A DNA stretch of 64,000 nucleotides from assembly GCF_024622195.1 (NCBI RefSeq), contig NZ_JANKBI010000025.1, positions 16,640 through 80,639 on the forward strand. The letters are read 5' to 3'. Shown piece by piece: positions 8,349-16,780 of this stretch; the stretch's first letter is position 1; every line of letters starts with the position of its first letter. Source of the stretch: Murimonas intestini. GTDB taxonomy: Bacteria; Bacillota; Clostridia; Lachnospirales; Lachnospiraceae. Both the position numbers and the translations under genes were made by a program. The notes under the pieces were generated by a model that did not search any database, was not told the DNA's origin, and saw only the letters and a list, made by a program, of their open reading frames with translations.

Positions 8349-9050
8349 ATGTCAATTATACTTGCAAAAAATGCAACCAAAATGTATCAAAGCGGAGCAA
8401 GACAAACTTTTGCACTAAATGAAATATCTTTTGGAATTGAAGATGGAGAATTTGTTGTGATATTGGGACAATCCGGGGCTGGAAAAAGCACCTTGTTGAA
8501 TATTCTGGGCGGAATTGACTGCTTAAGCAGTGGGGAGATATTTGTAAATAATATACCACTTTCAAAAATGAAAGAAAATGAACTGGCCCGATACAGAGCT
8601 AACGATATAGGCTTTATCTTTCAGTTTTACAATCTTATTCCTACATTAACTGTATATGAAAATATCGCACTAATGAAGGACATTAAAGACGATATTTTAG
8701 ACCCTGCCGCTATTTTGGACAGAGTTGGACTGAAACAGCATTTAAAAAAATTCCCCAGTCAATTATCGGGCGGAGAACAACAACGGGTTTCTATTGCCAG
8801 AGCGATTGTAAAAAATCCGGAAATTCTTTTATGTGATGAGCCAACTGGTGCATTAGACAGCGAAACAGGGTGCATGGTGATGCAGCTGATACAAGATGTG
8901 TGCCGTGAGTATCACAAAACTGCTGTCGTTGTTACACATAATGCTAATATCGCAAAAGTGGCAGACAGGGTTATCCGGTTGAAAAACGGGCGGATTTCAG
9001 ATGCTGCAGTCAATGAAAAACCTATGAGTATAAAGGAGTTGGAGTGGTAA
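8349..9050 (+). CDS. ABC transporter ATP-binding protein (MacB/LolD type)
   Basis: A 233-residue ATPase of the family that pairs with FtsX-like permeases. Walker A is GQSGAGKST near residue 40, the signature is LSGGEQQR, and Walker B is [12 protein letters not shown] with the His switch later in VVVTHN. The frame extends upstream to 8292, but the AAGGAA ribosome site is just before the ATG at 8349. The stop overlaps the start of the permease gene by one base (TAATG). Such ATPase-permease pairs behind TetR regulators commonly expel antimicrobial peptides, antibiotics or lipids; the substrate is unknown. Confidence 0.92.
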   Translation: MSIILAKNATKMYQSGARQTFALNEISFGIEDGEFVVILGQSGAGKSTLLNILGGIDCLSSGEIFVNNIPLSKMKENELARYRANDIGFIFQFYNLIPTLTVYENIALMKDIKDDILDPAAILDRVGLKQHLKKFPSQLSGGEQQRVSIARAIVKNPEILLCDEPTGALDSETGCMVMQLIQDVCREYHKTAVVVTHNANIAKVADRVIRLKNGRISDAAVNEKPMSIKELEW

Positions 9051-11311
9051 TGCTAATTCGTAAAATGTTTCGTGATGTATGGAAAAACAAAGTCCCGTTT
9101 ATTGCTGTTTTCTTGATGATGTTTGCTGGTAATTTTATCTTTTCTGGTATTACAGGTGAATATAATGGCATGAGTAAAACCTTTCATTCCTATATCGAGG
9201 AAACACATCTTGCGGATGCCTGGGTTCTGGGCGACAATTTCCAGTCATCGGATATAGATCAACTTAAAAAAAATCCTTCCATTGATGACGTGGAAAAAAG
9301 GGCATTATTGATTTCTGCGCCAAAGAGTGTTGATGATAAAACGATTGATTTATATGTTCTGGCTGGCGAAAATAATATTTCAGAATTAAAAATTCTTGAC
9401 GGAAAAAAATATTCAAAAAATGAGTCGGGTATCTGGTTAGACGCTGTATTTGCAAAAGAAAATAATTATGAAGTAAAAGACAAGATTGAACTGGATATTG
9501 GCGGAAAAAAGATTGAAAAAGAAGTAGTTGGGTTATGTTATTCGCCAGAATATATTTACAGCATAAGGAATGGGGAATTTGTGCCAGACCATAAAAACAA
9601 TGGTTTTGCCTTTATCAACGAAGGGGATATTAAAGAAATAGGAAAGATTCACTGGAATCAGCTGCTTATATCTGGTACAGGAAACCTGAAAAAAACAATC
9701 TCTAACACGTTAGAAGGAAACGATACTACCGTGGTGTTACAAAAAGACCATACAAGCTATTCCGTGATGAATGACGAAATTACACAGCATAAAGAAATAG
9801 GCTTGATTTTTGCAATGGTATTTTTGTTTATTGCCATTCTTGTTACAATTACAACCGTACACCGTCTATTAAATTCCCAGCGTCTGCAAATTGGGATATT
9901 AAAATCAATGGGCTTTCATAAAAGGTCATTGTATATTCACTACATATCACACAGTACTTTTGTTTGTCTTTTAGGTTCGGTTTTCGGTTGGTGTGCAGGA
10001 TATATAACGCTGCCAAAGCTGTTGTTTCCGATCATGGAAGAAATGTATACTCTTCCAAAATTAAAGTCAGCTATGGTGGCAGGAAGCTGGCTGCTTCCCA
10101 TTGCTTGTGCGTTGCTCTGTCTGGCTGTTTCATTGGCTGTATGTCACAAATATTTAAAAGAAAATGCTGCGAAAATATTATACTCAAACAGCGTAGAAAA
10201 AGAGTATAAAGAATTGCCGTTATCGTTTTTGTGGAAACATTTATCATTTTACGGACAATGGAATATGCGTGATATATTCCGAAATAAATTAAGAAGCAGC
10301 ATGACTATTTTGGGTGTCATGGGGTGTGTTGCACTGCTCTTTTCTTCTTTTGGTTTGTTTGCTTCTATGAATCATATGTCCGAATGGACTTTTGATAAAG
10401 TACAAACTTATAACACAAAAGTAACTGGAAATTATAGTGATGAAGAATTTAAAAATAAATTGCTTCAATCTATGTATGGCGAAGAATTGATGGAAACATC
10501 GGCAGAAATAAAATTTAACGGCAAAGAAGAAAACGCAGCTTTCACCGGCGTTGAAAGTCAAGATTTTATAAGGCTCTATGACAATGAGGGCAAAAAGATA
10601 GAATTGGAAGAAGGTATCGCCTTGTCCAGAAATACCGCGAATAAATTAGGAATTGAAGTGGGTGACCGATTAATGTGGAAATTTACCGGAAGTGATGAAT
10701 GGTATCTTGAAGTTGTAAAGCATATTGTCCGTACACCTATGACGCAGGGTATTACGATGTTGAAAAGTGAAATGGACGCAGAAGGTATCCCTTTTCATAC
10801 TACTTCTATTATCGGAGAGAAACCTGATAAATTGCTCACTAATTCAGATTATGTAGACAGTGTACAGCATAAATCCGATTTAAAATATGCTCTTGATATG
10901 ATGTTAAATGCATCTGTTATGTTGAGTGTTCTTTTCTTAGTATTTGCTGTCTTACTCGGCAGTGTAATACTGTATAATTTGGGAACATTATCTTATATGG
11001 AACGGTATCGAGATATGGCAACGTTGAAAGTATTAGGTTTTCATAATTTAAGGATTAAAAAACTGATGATACAACAAAATTTATGGCTTACGATTGCAGG
11101 AATTATTATAGGATTACCAACTGGATATGGCTTGACAATCTTAATGCTTAGTACAGTACAGGATTCGATTGATATTAGCGTATATATTCCAGCGTATGCT
11201 TATATTATCAGTATTTTAGGTACATTTTTCTTGTCGTGGATGATCAGTAAATTACTTTCAAGGAAAATATATCATATTGATATGATATCCGCTTTAAAAA
11301 TCAATGATTAA
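9050..11311 (+). CDS. FtsX-like ABC transporter permease
   Basis: A 753-residue membrane protein with one TM segment near the N-terminus (about residues 16-36) and a large extracellular domain. A group of three TM segments lies in the middle (about 255-370), a second extracellular domain follows, and the last three TM segments are near the C-terminus. This is the duplicated FtsX architecture. The ATG overlaps the stop of the ATPase gene by one base; a GTG six bases earlier is an alternative start. It works with the preceding ATPase as an exporter or mechanotransmission pump. Codon use is AT-rich like the two preceding genes. No partner membrane-fusion protein is seen, as expected for a Gram-positive cell. 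Confidence 0.88.
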   Translation: MLIRKMFRDVWKNKVPFIAVFLMMFAGNFIFSGITGEYNGMSKTFHSYIEETHLADAWVLGDNFQSSDIDQLKKNPSIDDVEKRALLISAPKSVDDKTIDLYVLAGENNISELKILDGKKYSKNESGIWLDAVFAKENNYEVKDKIELDIGGKKIEKEVVGLCYSPEYIYSIRNGEFVPDHKNNGFAFINEGDIKEIGKIHWNQLLISGTGNLKKTISNTLEGNDTTVVLQKDHTSYSVMNDEITQHKEIGLIFAMVFLFIAILVTITTVHRLLNSQRLQIGILKSMGFHKRSLYIHYISHSTFVCLLGSVFGWCAGYITLPKLLFPIMEEMYTLPKLKSAMVAGSWLLPIACALLCLAVSLAVCHKYLKENAAKILYSNSVEKEYKELPLSFLWKHLSFYGQWNMRDIFRNKLRSSMTILGVMGCVALLFSSFGLFASMNHMSEWTFDKVQTYNTKVTGNYSDEEFKNKLLQSMYGEELMETSAEIKFNGKEENAAFTGVESQDFIRLYDNEGKKIELEEGIALSRNTANKLGIEVGDRLMWKFTGSDEWYLEVVKHIVRTPMTQGITMLKSEMDAEGIPFHTTSIIGEKPDKLLTNSDYVDSVQHKSDLKYALDMMLNASVMLSVLFLVFAVLLGSVILYNLGTLSYMERYRDMATLKVLGFHNLRIKKLMIQQNLWLTIAGIIIGLPTGYGLTILMLSTVQDSIDISVYIPAYAYIISILGTFFLSWMISKLLSRKIYHIDMISALKIND

Positions 11312-11426
11312 TCACGGCATTATATTTCTGTATTGTGTGATATATCTAAATAGTTGGTGATAACATTGGGAATATTTTAATCGTATCTTTTGCAGAGAGT
11401 GAAGAAGAGATTTTCCAACAAACTCG

Positions 11427-11469
11427 AAGAATCGCCAGAACCAGCAATTTGCTGGAACTGGCAATTCTT
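11427..11469. terminator. Long inverted repeat between convergent genes
   Basis: Arms 11427-11447 and 11449-11469 are complementary at 18 of 21 positions, with a central two-base mismatch. It sits between the ends of the rightward FtsX permease gene and the leftward LysR-methyltransferase gene, so it may stop transcription from both sides. T-runs are weak. Confidence 0.45.
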
Positions 11470-11508
11470 AATTAATGCCTTATTTTACAGCACCTGTCAT
11501 TTCCCGGT

Positions 11509-13272
11509 TCAGTCTCCGGGTTTCCAGTAGACAAGGGTTCCCCGGTAATCATATCTGTAATGATAATTTCCATCCTGTTTCTTTATAAAGTACTTTCTCA
11601 GAATTTTTTCGATCTTCTCCCCGTGCTCTTCCATCTCATCCTGGCGGTTATACAGACAGGAGGTGCCGTACTGTACGACCTGATCCCAGTCCCCAAAAGA
11701 GATATCTTTTGAGAGAGGTATGACCTTCACATTTGCGTCGATTCCCATCTGGTACAGAATATTCACAAAATAGATGTAGTCTTTTTTATCATAGACCAGT
11801 CTGACCCCGAGCTGCTCCTCCATCTCCAGATAGTACTTCTCTATCTCTCCCATACCCATACCGATGATACACATTTTTCCTGCCATCCGGTCCATCTTTT
11901 CCAGACATTCCCTCAGATGCAGCATTCTGTAAAAACAATTATATCCAAATATCACATCATATTTTCTATCAGCCTCAAAATCTTCCCATTTACAGCACAC
12001 TGTATTGATTTCCGTCTTTCCCAGCTCTCTGGACCATCTATTGATAAACCTCAGGACATCAGGGGAAATATCAAGACATGTCAGTTCCCGGCAGATATCA
12101 GCCAGGTCCATGGTGTAATTCCCCCATCCCGGGCCTATCTCCAGCACCGTCTCCTGACTGAGGCCGGAAATCACCTCACATACCGCAGATGACATCTTTA
12201 CCGCCCACGGATCCTGCTGATATGTCTTTCGTTTCTCCATGAAACGGTGCCAAAAGTCGATCTCCGCCTGGTCGTCTGACAACCTCTGGCTGTAGGTCCC
12301 GTCATCTCTTTTTAACGCCTCCTGCCACAGCAGCGCAAAATCTTCCTTTAAGTCGGCACGCCCACCTCTGTCTCTTTCTCTCCCGGCCCTGATCAGGTAT
12401 TTCAACACTCTTTTCATTTCCAGTGTCTCATCCTCCCTGCGGTACATCAAAAACTTCTGCACAATTCCCGGCGCCTCCAGCCTGAGAATCTTCATGCCAG
12501 AATGTTCTTTGATAAATGAAGTGATATCTTCCATAAACACAGCAGTACCTGCCCCTTCATCCACAAGTATCAGTGCTTCTAAATAATTTGCTGCTCCGGC
12601 TGCCACATGAGGAGTAAATCCTACATTTCTGCAGATCCTGTAGAATTCCCAGTATCCTGCCCCCTCCATCTGTCCTTCCATTCCCGCCAGAATAAGAGGG
12701 ATCTCCTTCAAGTCCTCCAGACGCAGCCGGCTCTTACCTGCCAGCGCGGAGCCGGCAGGTACCACCAGGCTGATTCCTGTATGGTATGCAGGCAGTATCT
12801 CCATCCCCTGTGTCTCCTCATAGACCGGATTATCTGTAACCAGAAGCGAAAGCCTTCCCTGTTTTAAGCGCTCCAGCAGTCCCTTTGGTTCGCCTGCAGC
12901 CAGATGAAATTCCATCTGGGCATGCATCCGGCGAATATCCCGAAGGAGCGGTGAGATCCATTCATAGTCCTGGAGTTGGGAGATTCCCACCGTAAATGAT
13001 TCTGTGTGCTCTCTCTGAAAATCCCCCAGATTTTCTGTAACTTTCTGGTACCGGCCTATCAGCTGTTTCATTTCTTCATATAAATATCTGCCTGCTTCCG
13101 TAACTTCTATGCCATTACTTTTCCGAACAAACAGCTGTACATCCAGTTCTTTCTCTATCGCCGCTATCTGCTGGGTCACTGCTGCCTGGCTCACAAAATA
13201 CTTTCTGGCTGCTCCTGTAAAGCTTTTCTCCTCCACAGCCGTCAGGAAATACTGGATTCTGTTTGCATTCAT
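11509..13272 (-). CDS. LysR-type regulator fused to a class I SAM methyltransferase
   Basis: A 587-residue protein with two parts. Residues 1-60 are a LysR helix-turn-helix (FLTAVEEKSFTGAARKYF, then SQAAVTQQIAAIEKELD), followed by a LysR co-inducer domain to about residue 295. After a linker, the second half carries a class I methyltransferase fold with motif I VLEIGPGWGNYT near residue 375, then LTCLDISPDVLRF and DVIFGYNCFY. The frame extends to 13362, but a GGAGGAG ribosome site precedes the ATG at 13272. It is the last gene of the cobalamin-riboswitch transporter operon and overlaps the preceding ATPase frame by 158 bases. LysR regulators of this kind normally end after the co-inducer domain, so the fusion is unusual. 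It may sense and modify, or be modified by, the imported compound (inference). Confidence 0.85.
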   Translation of the reverse strand: MNANRIQYFLTAVEEKSFTGAARKYFVSQAAVTQQIAAIEKELDVQLFVRKSNGIEVTEAGRYLYEEMKQLIGRYQKVTENLGDFQREHTESFTVGISQLQDYEWISPLLRDIRRMHAQMEFHLAAGEPKGLLERLKQGRLSLLVTDNPVYEETQGMEILPAYHTGISLVVPAGSALAGKSRLRLEDLKEIPLILAGMEGQMEGAGYWEFYRICRNVGFTPHVAAGAANYLEALILVDEGAGTAVFMEDITSFIKEHSGMKILRLEAPGIVQKFLMYRREDETLEMKRVLKYLIRAGRERDRGGRADLKEDFALLWQEALKRDDGTYSQRLSDDQAEIDFWHRFMEKRKTYQQDPWAVKMSSAVCEVISGLSQETVLEIGPGWGNYTMDLADICRELTCLDISPDVLRFINRWSRELGKTEINTVCCKWEDFEADRKYDVIFGYNCFYRMLHLRECLEKMDRMAGKMCIIGMGMGEIEKYYLEMEEQLGVRLVYDKKDYIYFVNILYQMGIDANVKVIPLSKDISFGDWDQVVQYGTSCLYNRQDEMEEHGEKIEKILRKYFIKKQDGNYHYRYDYRGTLVYWKPGD

Positions 13273-14053
13273 CTTTCTCCTCCTGTCCGAAATTACTAAA
13301 ACTGTCCACAAGTTCCTTCGTAAAGGGATGTCCCGGATTATGTATGATCTGCTCTGTATCACCGCTTTCTACAAACTTTCCCCGGCTCATAATGCTGATC
13401 CTGTCACAAAACCAGCCCAACACTTCCAGATCATGTGATATAAACAGATAAGTCAGATCCAGTTTATTTCTCAGGTCCTTCAGCAGGCACATGACATGGG
13501 CCTGGATCGACACATCCAGCATGGAGGTCGGCTCATCCAGGATCAGCACCTTCGGATCCAGTGTCAGAGCTCTCGCTATCATGATTCTCTGTGCCTCTCC
13601 GCCGCTTATCTGGTGGGGATATCTGGACAGGAGACCTGTGGATACTCCCACCAGATCAAACAGCTCTTCGATGCGCTGCTGCATTTTTTTCTGTTCCCTG
13701 TACACCCGATGTATCTTCATAGGCTCCGTCATGCTGAAAAGGATCTTCTTCTGCGGATCTAATGAAGACTCAGGATGCTGGAATATCATCTGCATCTTTT
13801 TCCTGTGCTCCCGCATCTGCCCCATGGTAAGCCCGGAAATCTTCTGCCCGTCAAGCCAGACAGCTCCTTCGTCCGGATCTTCCAGCCCCATCAGCATGCG
13901 GGCAATTGTAGATTTACCGCAGCCGCTGTTTCCGGCAATTCCCAGTATCTCACCCTTCCCTATCTCAAAAGATACGCCACTGACCGCATCTACATGGTGC
14001 TTTCTGATCACTCCGCTGCAGTAATGCTTGCTCAGATGTTCGGCTTTAAGCAT
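13115..14053 (-). CDS. Peptide/nickel-type ABC transporter ATPase (DppF/NikE-like), with a long overlapping tail
   Basis: A 312-residue ATPase of the oligopeptide/nickel importer family. Walker A is GNSGCGKST, the signature is ISGGEAQR, and Walker B is VLILDEPTSMLD, all intact within the first 180 residues. Typical family members end soon after the HPFTKELVDSF segment. Here the frame continues another 50 or so codons through the start of the LysR-methyltransferase gene. The tail is rich in Cys, Gly and Ser and looks like out-of-frame translation, so an ancestral stop near 13270 was probably lost. The start overlaps the preceding ATPase gene by 8 bases. It should form the second nucleotide-binding half of the importer. 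Confidence 0.88.
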   Translation of the reverse strand: MLKAEHLSKHYCSGVIRKHHVDAVSGVSFEIGKGEILGIAGNSGCGKSTIARMLMGLEDPDEGAVWLDGQKISGLTMGQMREHRKKMQMIFQHPESSLDPQKKILFSMTEPMKIHRVYREQKKMQQRIEELFDLVGVSTGLLSRYPHQISGGEAQRIMIARALTLDPKVLILDEPTSMLDVSIQAHVMCLLKDLRNKLDLTYLFISHDLEVLGWFCDRISIMSRGKFVESGDTEQIIHNPGHPFTKELVDSFSNFGQEEKDECKQNPVFPDGCGGEKLYRSSQKVFCEPGSSDPADSGDRERTGCTAVCSEK

Positions 14054-15008
14054 ACAGAAAACACCTCACTTTCCTTCCGTCTGCCGACTGATAATCCCCC
14101 GGCTTCTCATGCACACATCTGGAACATGCCCGGGGACACCTGGGATAAAAGACACATCCTTCTTTACTCTCTGACTCCTTATCTCTGTCCGGCAGCGGAA
14201 TAGGCACCATCCCGTTGGACGGCAGTGACCTTACAAGCCCTTCCGTATAAGGATGAAGGGGCTGCCCCAGTACGCTGGAGGTATCTCCCTGTTCCAGGAC
14301 CTCTCCCTGGTACAGGACAAGTATCCTGTCACAGAGACGGCGGGCCAGCGCCACATCATGAGTTATAACTATCATACTTTTTATATCATTACATAGAATA
14401 TCCTTCAGTACTCCATATACCTGTCTGCGCAGAATGGCATCCAGCCCTTTTGTGGGTTCATCTGCCAGGATCCATTTCGGTGAACCCATCAGGCCCAGAA
14501 CGGAAATAATACGTTGGTTCATGCCGCCACTCATCTGAAATGAATATTTTCTCCCGGTCTCCCTGGAATCCTGGAAACCAAATCTTTTCATTAGGGCTTC
14601 ATACCGTTTCTCCCCCTCTGCTTTTGCCGCTCCGCCGTGTGAGGTCACAGCTTCTATCAGCTGCTTTTTTATCCTTATGACAGGGTCCAGCGCCTCGGCG
14701 GGATTTTGAGGAATCAGCGCAATTTCTTTACCTCTGAAGGAATCCATCTGTTTTTCTGTATATGCGCTTATTTCTGTATCACCATAGAGGCATCTCCCCT
14801 CCACCTTGGCATTTGATGCCAGAAGTTTGAGGATCCCCATCCCAAGTACTGATTTTCCGCTTCCGCTCTCTCCTATCATACCAGTCACTTTTCCGGCTTC
14901 AAACACAGTGTTGACATCCTTCACCGCCCTGACTTTTCCCTTGGCTGTCTCGAAACAGATATTATAATTCTCCAGGCTGATATTCTTGCCTAACTCTTTC
15001 TCACTCAT
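14046..15008 (-). CDS. Peptide/nickel-type ABC transporter ATPase (DppD/NikD-like)
   Basis: A 320-residue ATPase with Walker A GESGSGKSV, signature MSGGMNQR and Walker B WILADEPTKGLD. The C-terminal Cys-rich element CVFYPRCPRACSRC is the conserved oligopeptide/dipeptide C-terminal domain, which carries an iron-sulfur cluster in some family members. The frame begins at 15032, but the GGAGGGA ribosome site fits the ATG at 15008, which overlaps the permease stop by 8 bases. It pairs with the next ATPase to drive the two permeases. The set lies behind a cobalamin riboswitch. Confidence 0.9.
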   Translation of the reverse strand: MSEKELGKNISLENYNICFETAKGKVRAVKDVNTVFEAGKVTGMIGESGSGKSVLGMGILKLLASNAKVEGRCLYGDTEISAYTEKQMDSFRGKEIALIPQNPAEALDPVIRIKKQLIEAVTSHGGAAKAEGEKRYEALMKRFGFQDSRETGRKYSFQMSGGMNQRIISVLGLMGSPKWILADEPTKGLDAILRRQVYGVLKDILCNDIKSMIVITHDVALARRLCDRILVLYQGEVLEQGDTSSVLGQPLHPYTEGLVRSLPSNGMVPIPLPDRDKESESKEGCVFYPRCPRACSRCVHEKPGDYQSADGRKVRCFLYA

Positions 15009-15825
15009 TAACGCTGTCCCTCCGTACATCAAATCTGTCTCTCAGCCAGTCTGCGATAATATTGATGCTCAGGGAAAGGCATACAATGCAGACACCCGGC
15101 GCCACCGCCAGAAGAGGATTCGTCCTGTAATAGCTCCTGGCATCATTGATCATAACACTCCAGTCAGGAGTGGGAGGCTGAAGGCCAAGTCCCAGAAAGC
15201 TCAGAGCTGCCACCGACATGATCGAGCCTGCTATCCTGGTAGCAAATATGATCGTGATACTGCTCAGAAGGTTGGGGGCGATATGCATAAACAGTATCCT
15301 GAAATTCCCTGCCCCCATCCCCTTAAGCCCTTCTATAAAAAGCTCCTGTTTCAATTTCATGACCTCTCCTCTGACAAGTCTTGAAAAGCCCACCCATGAA
15401 GTCAGCACCAGGGCCAGCAGCATACTCTTCACTCCTGCTCCCATAAGTCCTGCTATGGCGATCATCATGGTCATGCCAGGAAGTCCCTGGAATACATTTG
15501 ATACAGAGGTGATAAGAAGATCCGCCGCGCCGCCGAAATATCCGGCAGCCATACCGATCAGGCAGCCCAGTGCCATGGAAAGCCCCGTAGCCGCCAAAGC
15601 CAGCAGGATCGACTGACGCCCGCCATACATGACACGGCTCAGCACATCACGTCCTATATTATCCGTCCCCAGCAGATGCTTTGCACTGGACATGGCAAGA
15701 GGGTTTTTCATATCGATCTGGTTCGGATCATAAGGCGCCAGAACCGGAGCCAGTATACTCATGAGCAGGATCACCGCCAGCAAAATGCATGCTGCTATAA
15801 TGCCTGTTTTTTTCTTTTTTCCCAT
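15001..15825 (-). CDS. Peptide/nickel-type ABC permease (DppC/NikC-like)
   Basis: A 274-residue inner-membrane permease. It has an N-terminal TM segment (IIAACILLAVILLMSILAP), then the conserved HLLGTDNIGRDVLSR element of the DppC family and about five more TM segments. The coupling-helix region is FRILFMHIAPNLLSS. The ATG at 15825 overlaps the upstream permease stop in a TGATG junction; a GTG just before it is the alternative start. It forms the membrane channel with the DppB-like partner. Confidence 0.9.
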   Translation of the reverse strand: MGKKKKTGIIAACILLAVILLMSILAPVLAPYDPNQIDMKNPLAMSSAKHLLGTDNIGRDVLSRVMYGGRQSILLALAATGLSMALGCLIGMAAGYFGGAADLLITSVSNVFQGLPGMTMMIAIAGLMGAGVKSMLLALVLTSWVGFSRLVRGEVMKLKQELFIEGLKGMGAGNFRILFMHIAPNLLSSITIIFATRIAGSIMSVAALSFLGLGLQPPTPDWSVMINDARSYYRTNPLLAVAPGVCIVCLSLSINIIADWLRDRFDVRRDSVNE

Positions 15826-16775
15826 CACCCTATTTTTTCACCCGCCCTTATCTTTGGATTTATAACAAGATACAACAGATCTATGACAAGAGTCATGACT
15901 ACATAAACAAGCGCTGTAAAAAGCACATATGCCTGAACTACATAATAATCTCTCGACTTTACAGCAGATATAGCATAATTTCCAATACCCGGTATATTAA
16001 ATATGACCTCTGCGATAGTAGAACCTCCCAGTATCCCTGCAAAATAATTTCCAAGGAATGTTGTAATTGGAATCAGGGAGTTGCGGAATGCATGGCGCAT
16101 TGTAACCTTCCTGGCATTCAGCCCCTTCGAGCTGGCTACTGTAACATACTGTTTCCCCAGTTCATCCAGAATAGAAGTCCTCGTCAGCCTGGCACAGACA
16201 CCTATTGTTGATATGGCAACTGTGATACCCGGCATTATATAGGAAGAAAAACCATTCAGGCCGCTTGTTGGCAGCAGATGAAGCTTTTCTACAAAAACCA
16301 GGATCAGCAGGATTGCCAGCCAGAACCCCGGGACAGAGAGCATCAGCGTAGTCAGAAATCGCAGCGCATGGTCGACAGGCCCATCCCGGCGCATGGCCAT
16401 CAAAATTCCAAAAAGCAGGCCGAATACTACTGTAAGCGCCATTCCGAAGCAGGCCAGACGGATCGTATACGGCAGACGGTATGCCATTTGTTCTTTTATT
16501 TCTTTATTCGTAAAAAAGGAACGCCCCAGCTCTCCTGTAAGGGCATTCTTCAGCCATTTAACATATTGTACGGGTACTGGATCATCCAGTCCCAGCCTTT
16601 CCCGCACTATATCATACTCCTTCTGGTCTATGATCTGCGTCCCGTCCGGATTGAGGATGGCCTCCACCGGATCTCCCGGGGAAGCCATTCCAAGCATAAA
16701 TGCCAGCACTGAAATACCAAACAGGACAGGGACCAGCATCAGAAGCTTTTTCCCTATATATTTTAGAACTGCCAT
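15825..16775 (-). CDS. Peptide/nickel-type ABC permease (DppB/NikB-like)
   Basis: A 316-residue permease with about six TM segments. The N-terminal KYIGKKLLMLVPVLFGISVL element and RLGLDDPVPVQYVKWL are family hallmarks, and the EVIFNIPGIGNYAISAV region precedes the last TM segments. It starts 6 bases after the stop of the binding-protein gene and couples to the DppC-like gene through a one-base overlap. The gene order (binding protein, B, C, D, F) is the classic importer operon. Confidence 0.9.
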   Translation of the reverse strand: MAVLKYIGKKLLMLVPVLFGISVLAFMLGMASPGDPVEAILNPDGTQIIDQKEYDIVRERLGLDDPVPVQYVKWLKNALTGELGRSFFTNKEIKEQMAYRLPYTIRLACFGMALTVVFGLLFGILMAMRRDGPVDHALRFLTTLMLSVPGFWLAILLILVFVEKLHLLPTSGLNGFSSYIMPGITVAISTIGVCARLTRTSILDELGKQYVTVASSKGLNARKVTMRHAFRNSLIPITTFLGNYFAGILGGSTIAEVIFNIPGIGNYAISAVKSRDYYVVQAYVLFTALVYVVMTLVIDLLYLVINPKIRAGEKIG

Positions 16776-16780
16776 ATTTT

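Noticed and set aside
11350..11475. Short open stretch ending in RIARTSNLLELAILN
   Set aside because: No start codon with a ribosome site; the sequence is explained by the inverted repeat. It could be a gene remnant but cannot be supported.
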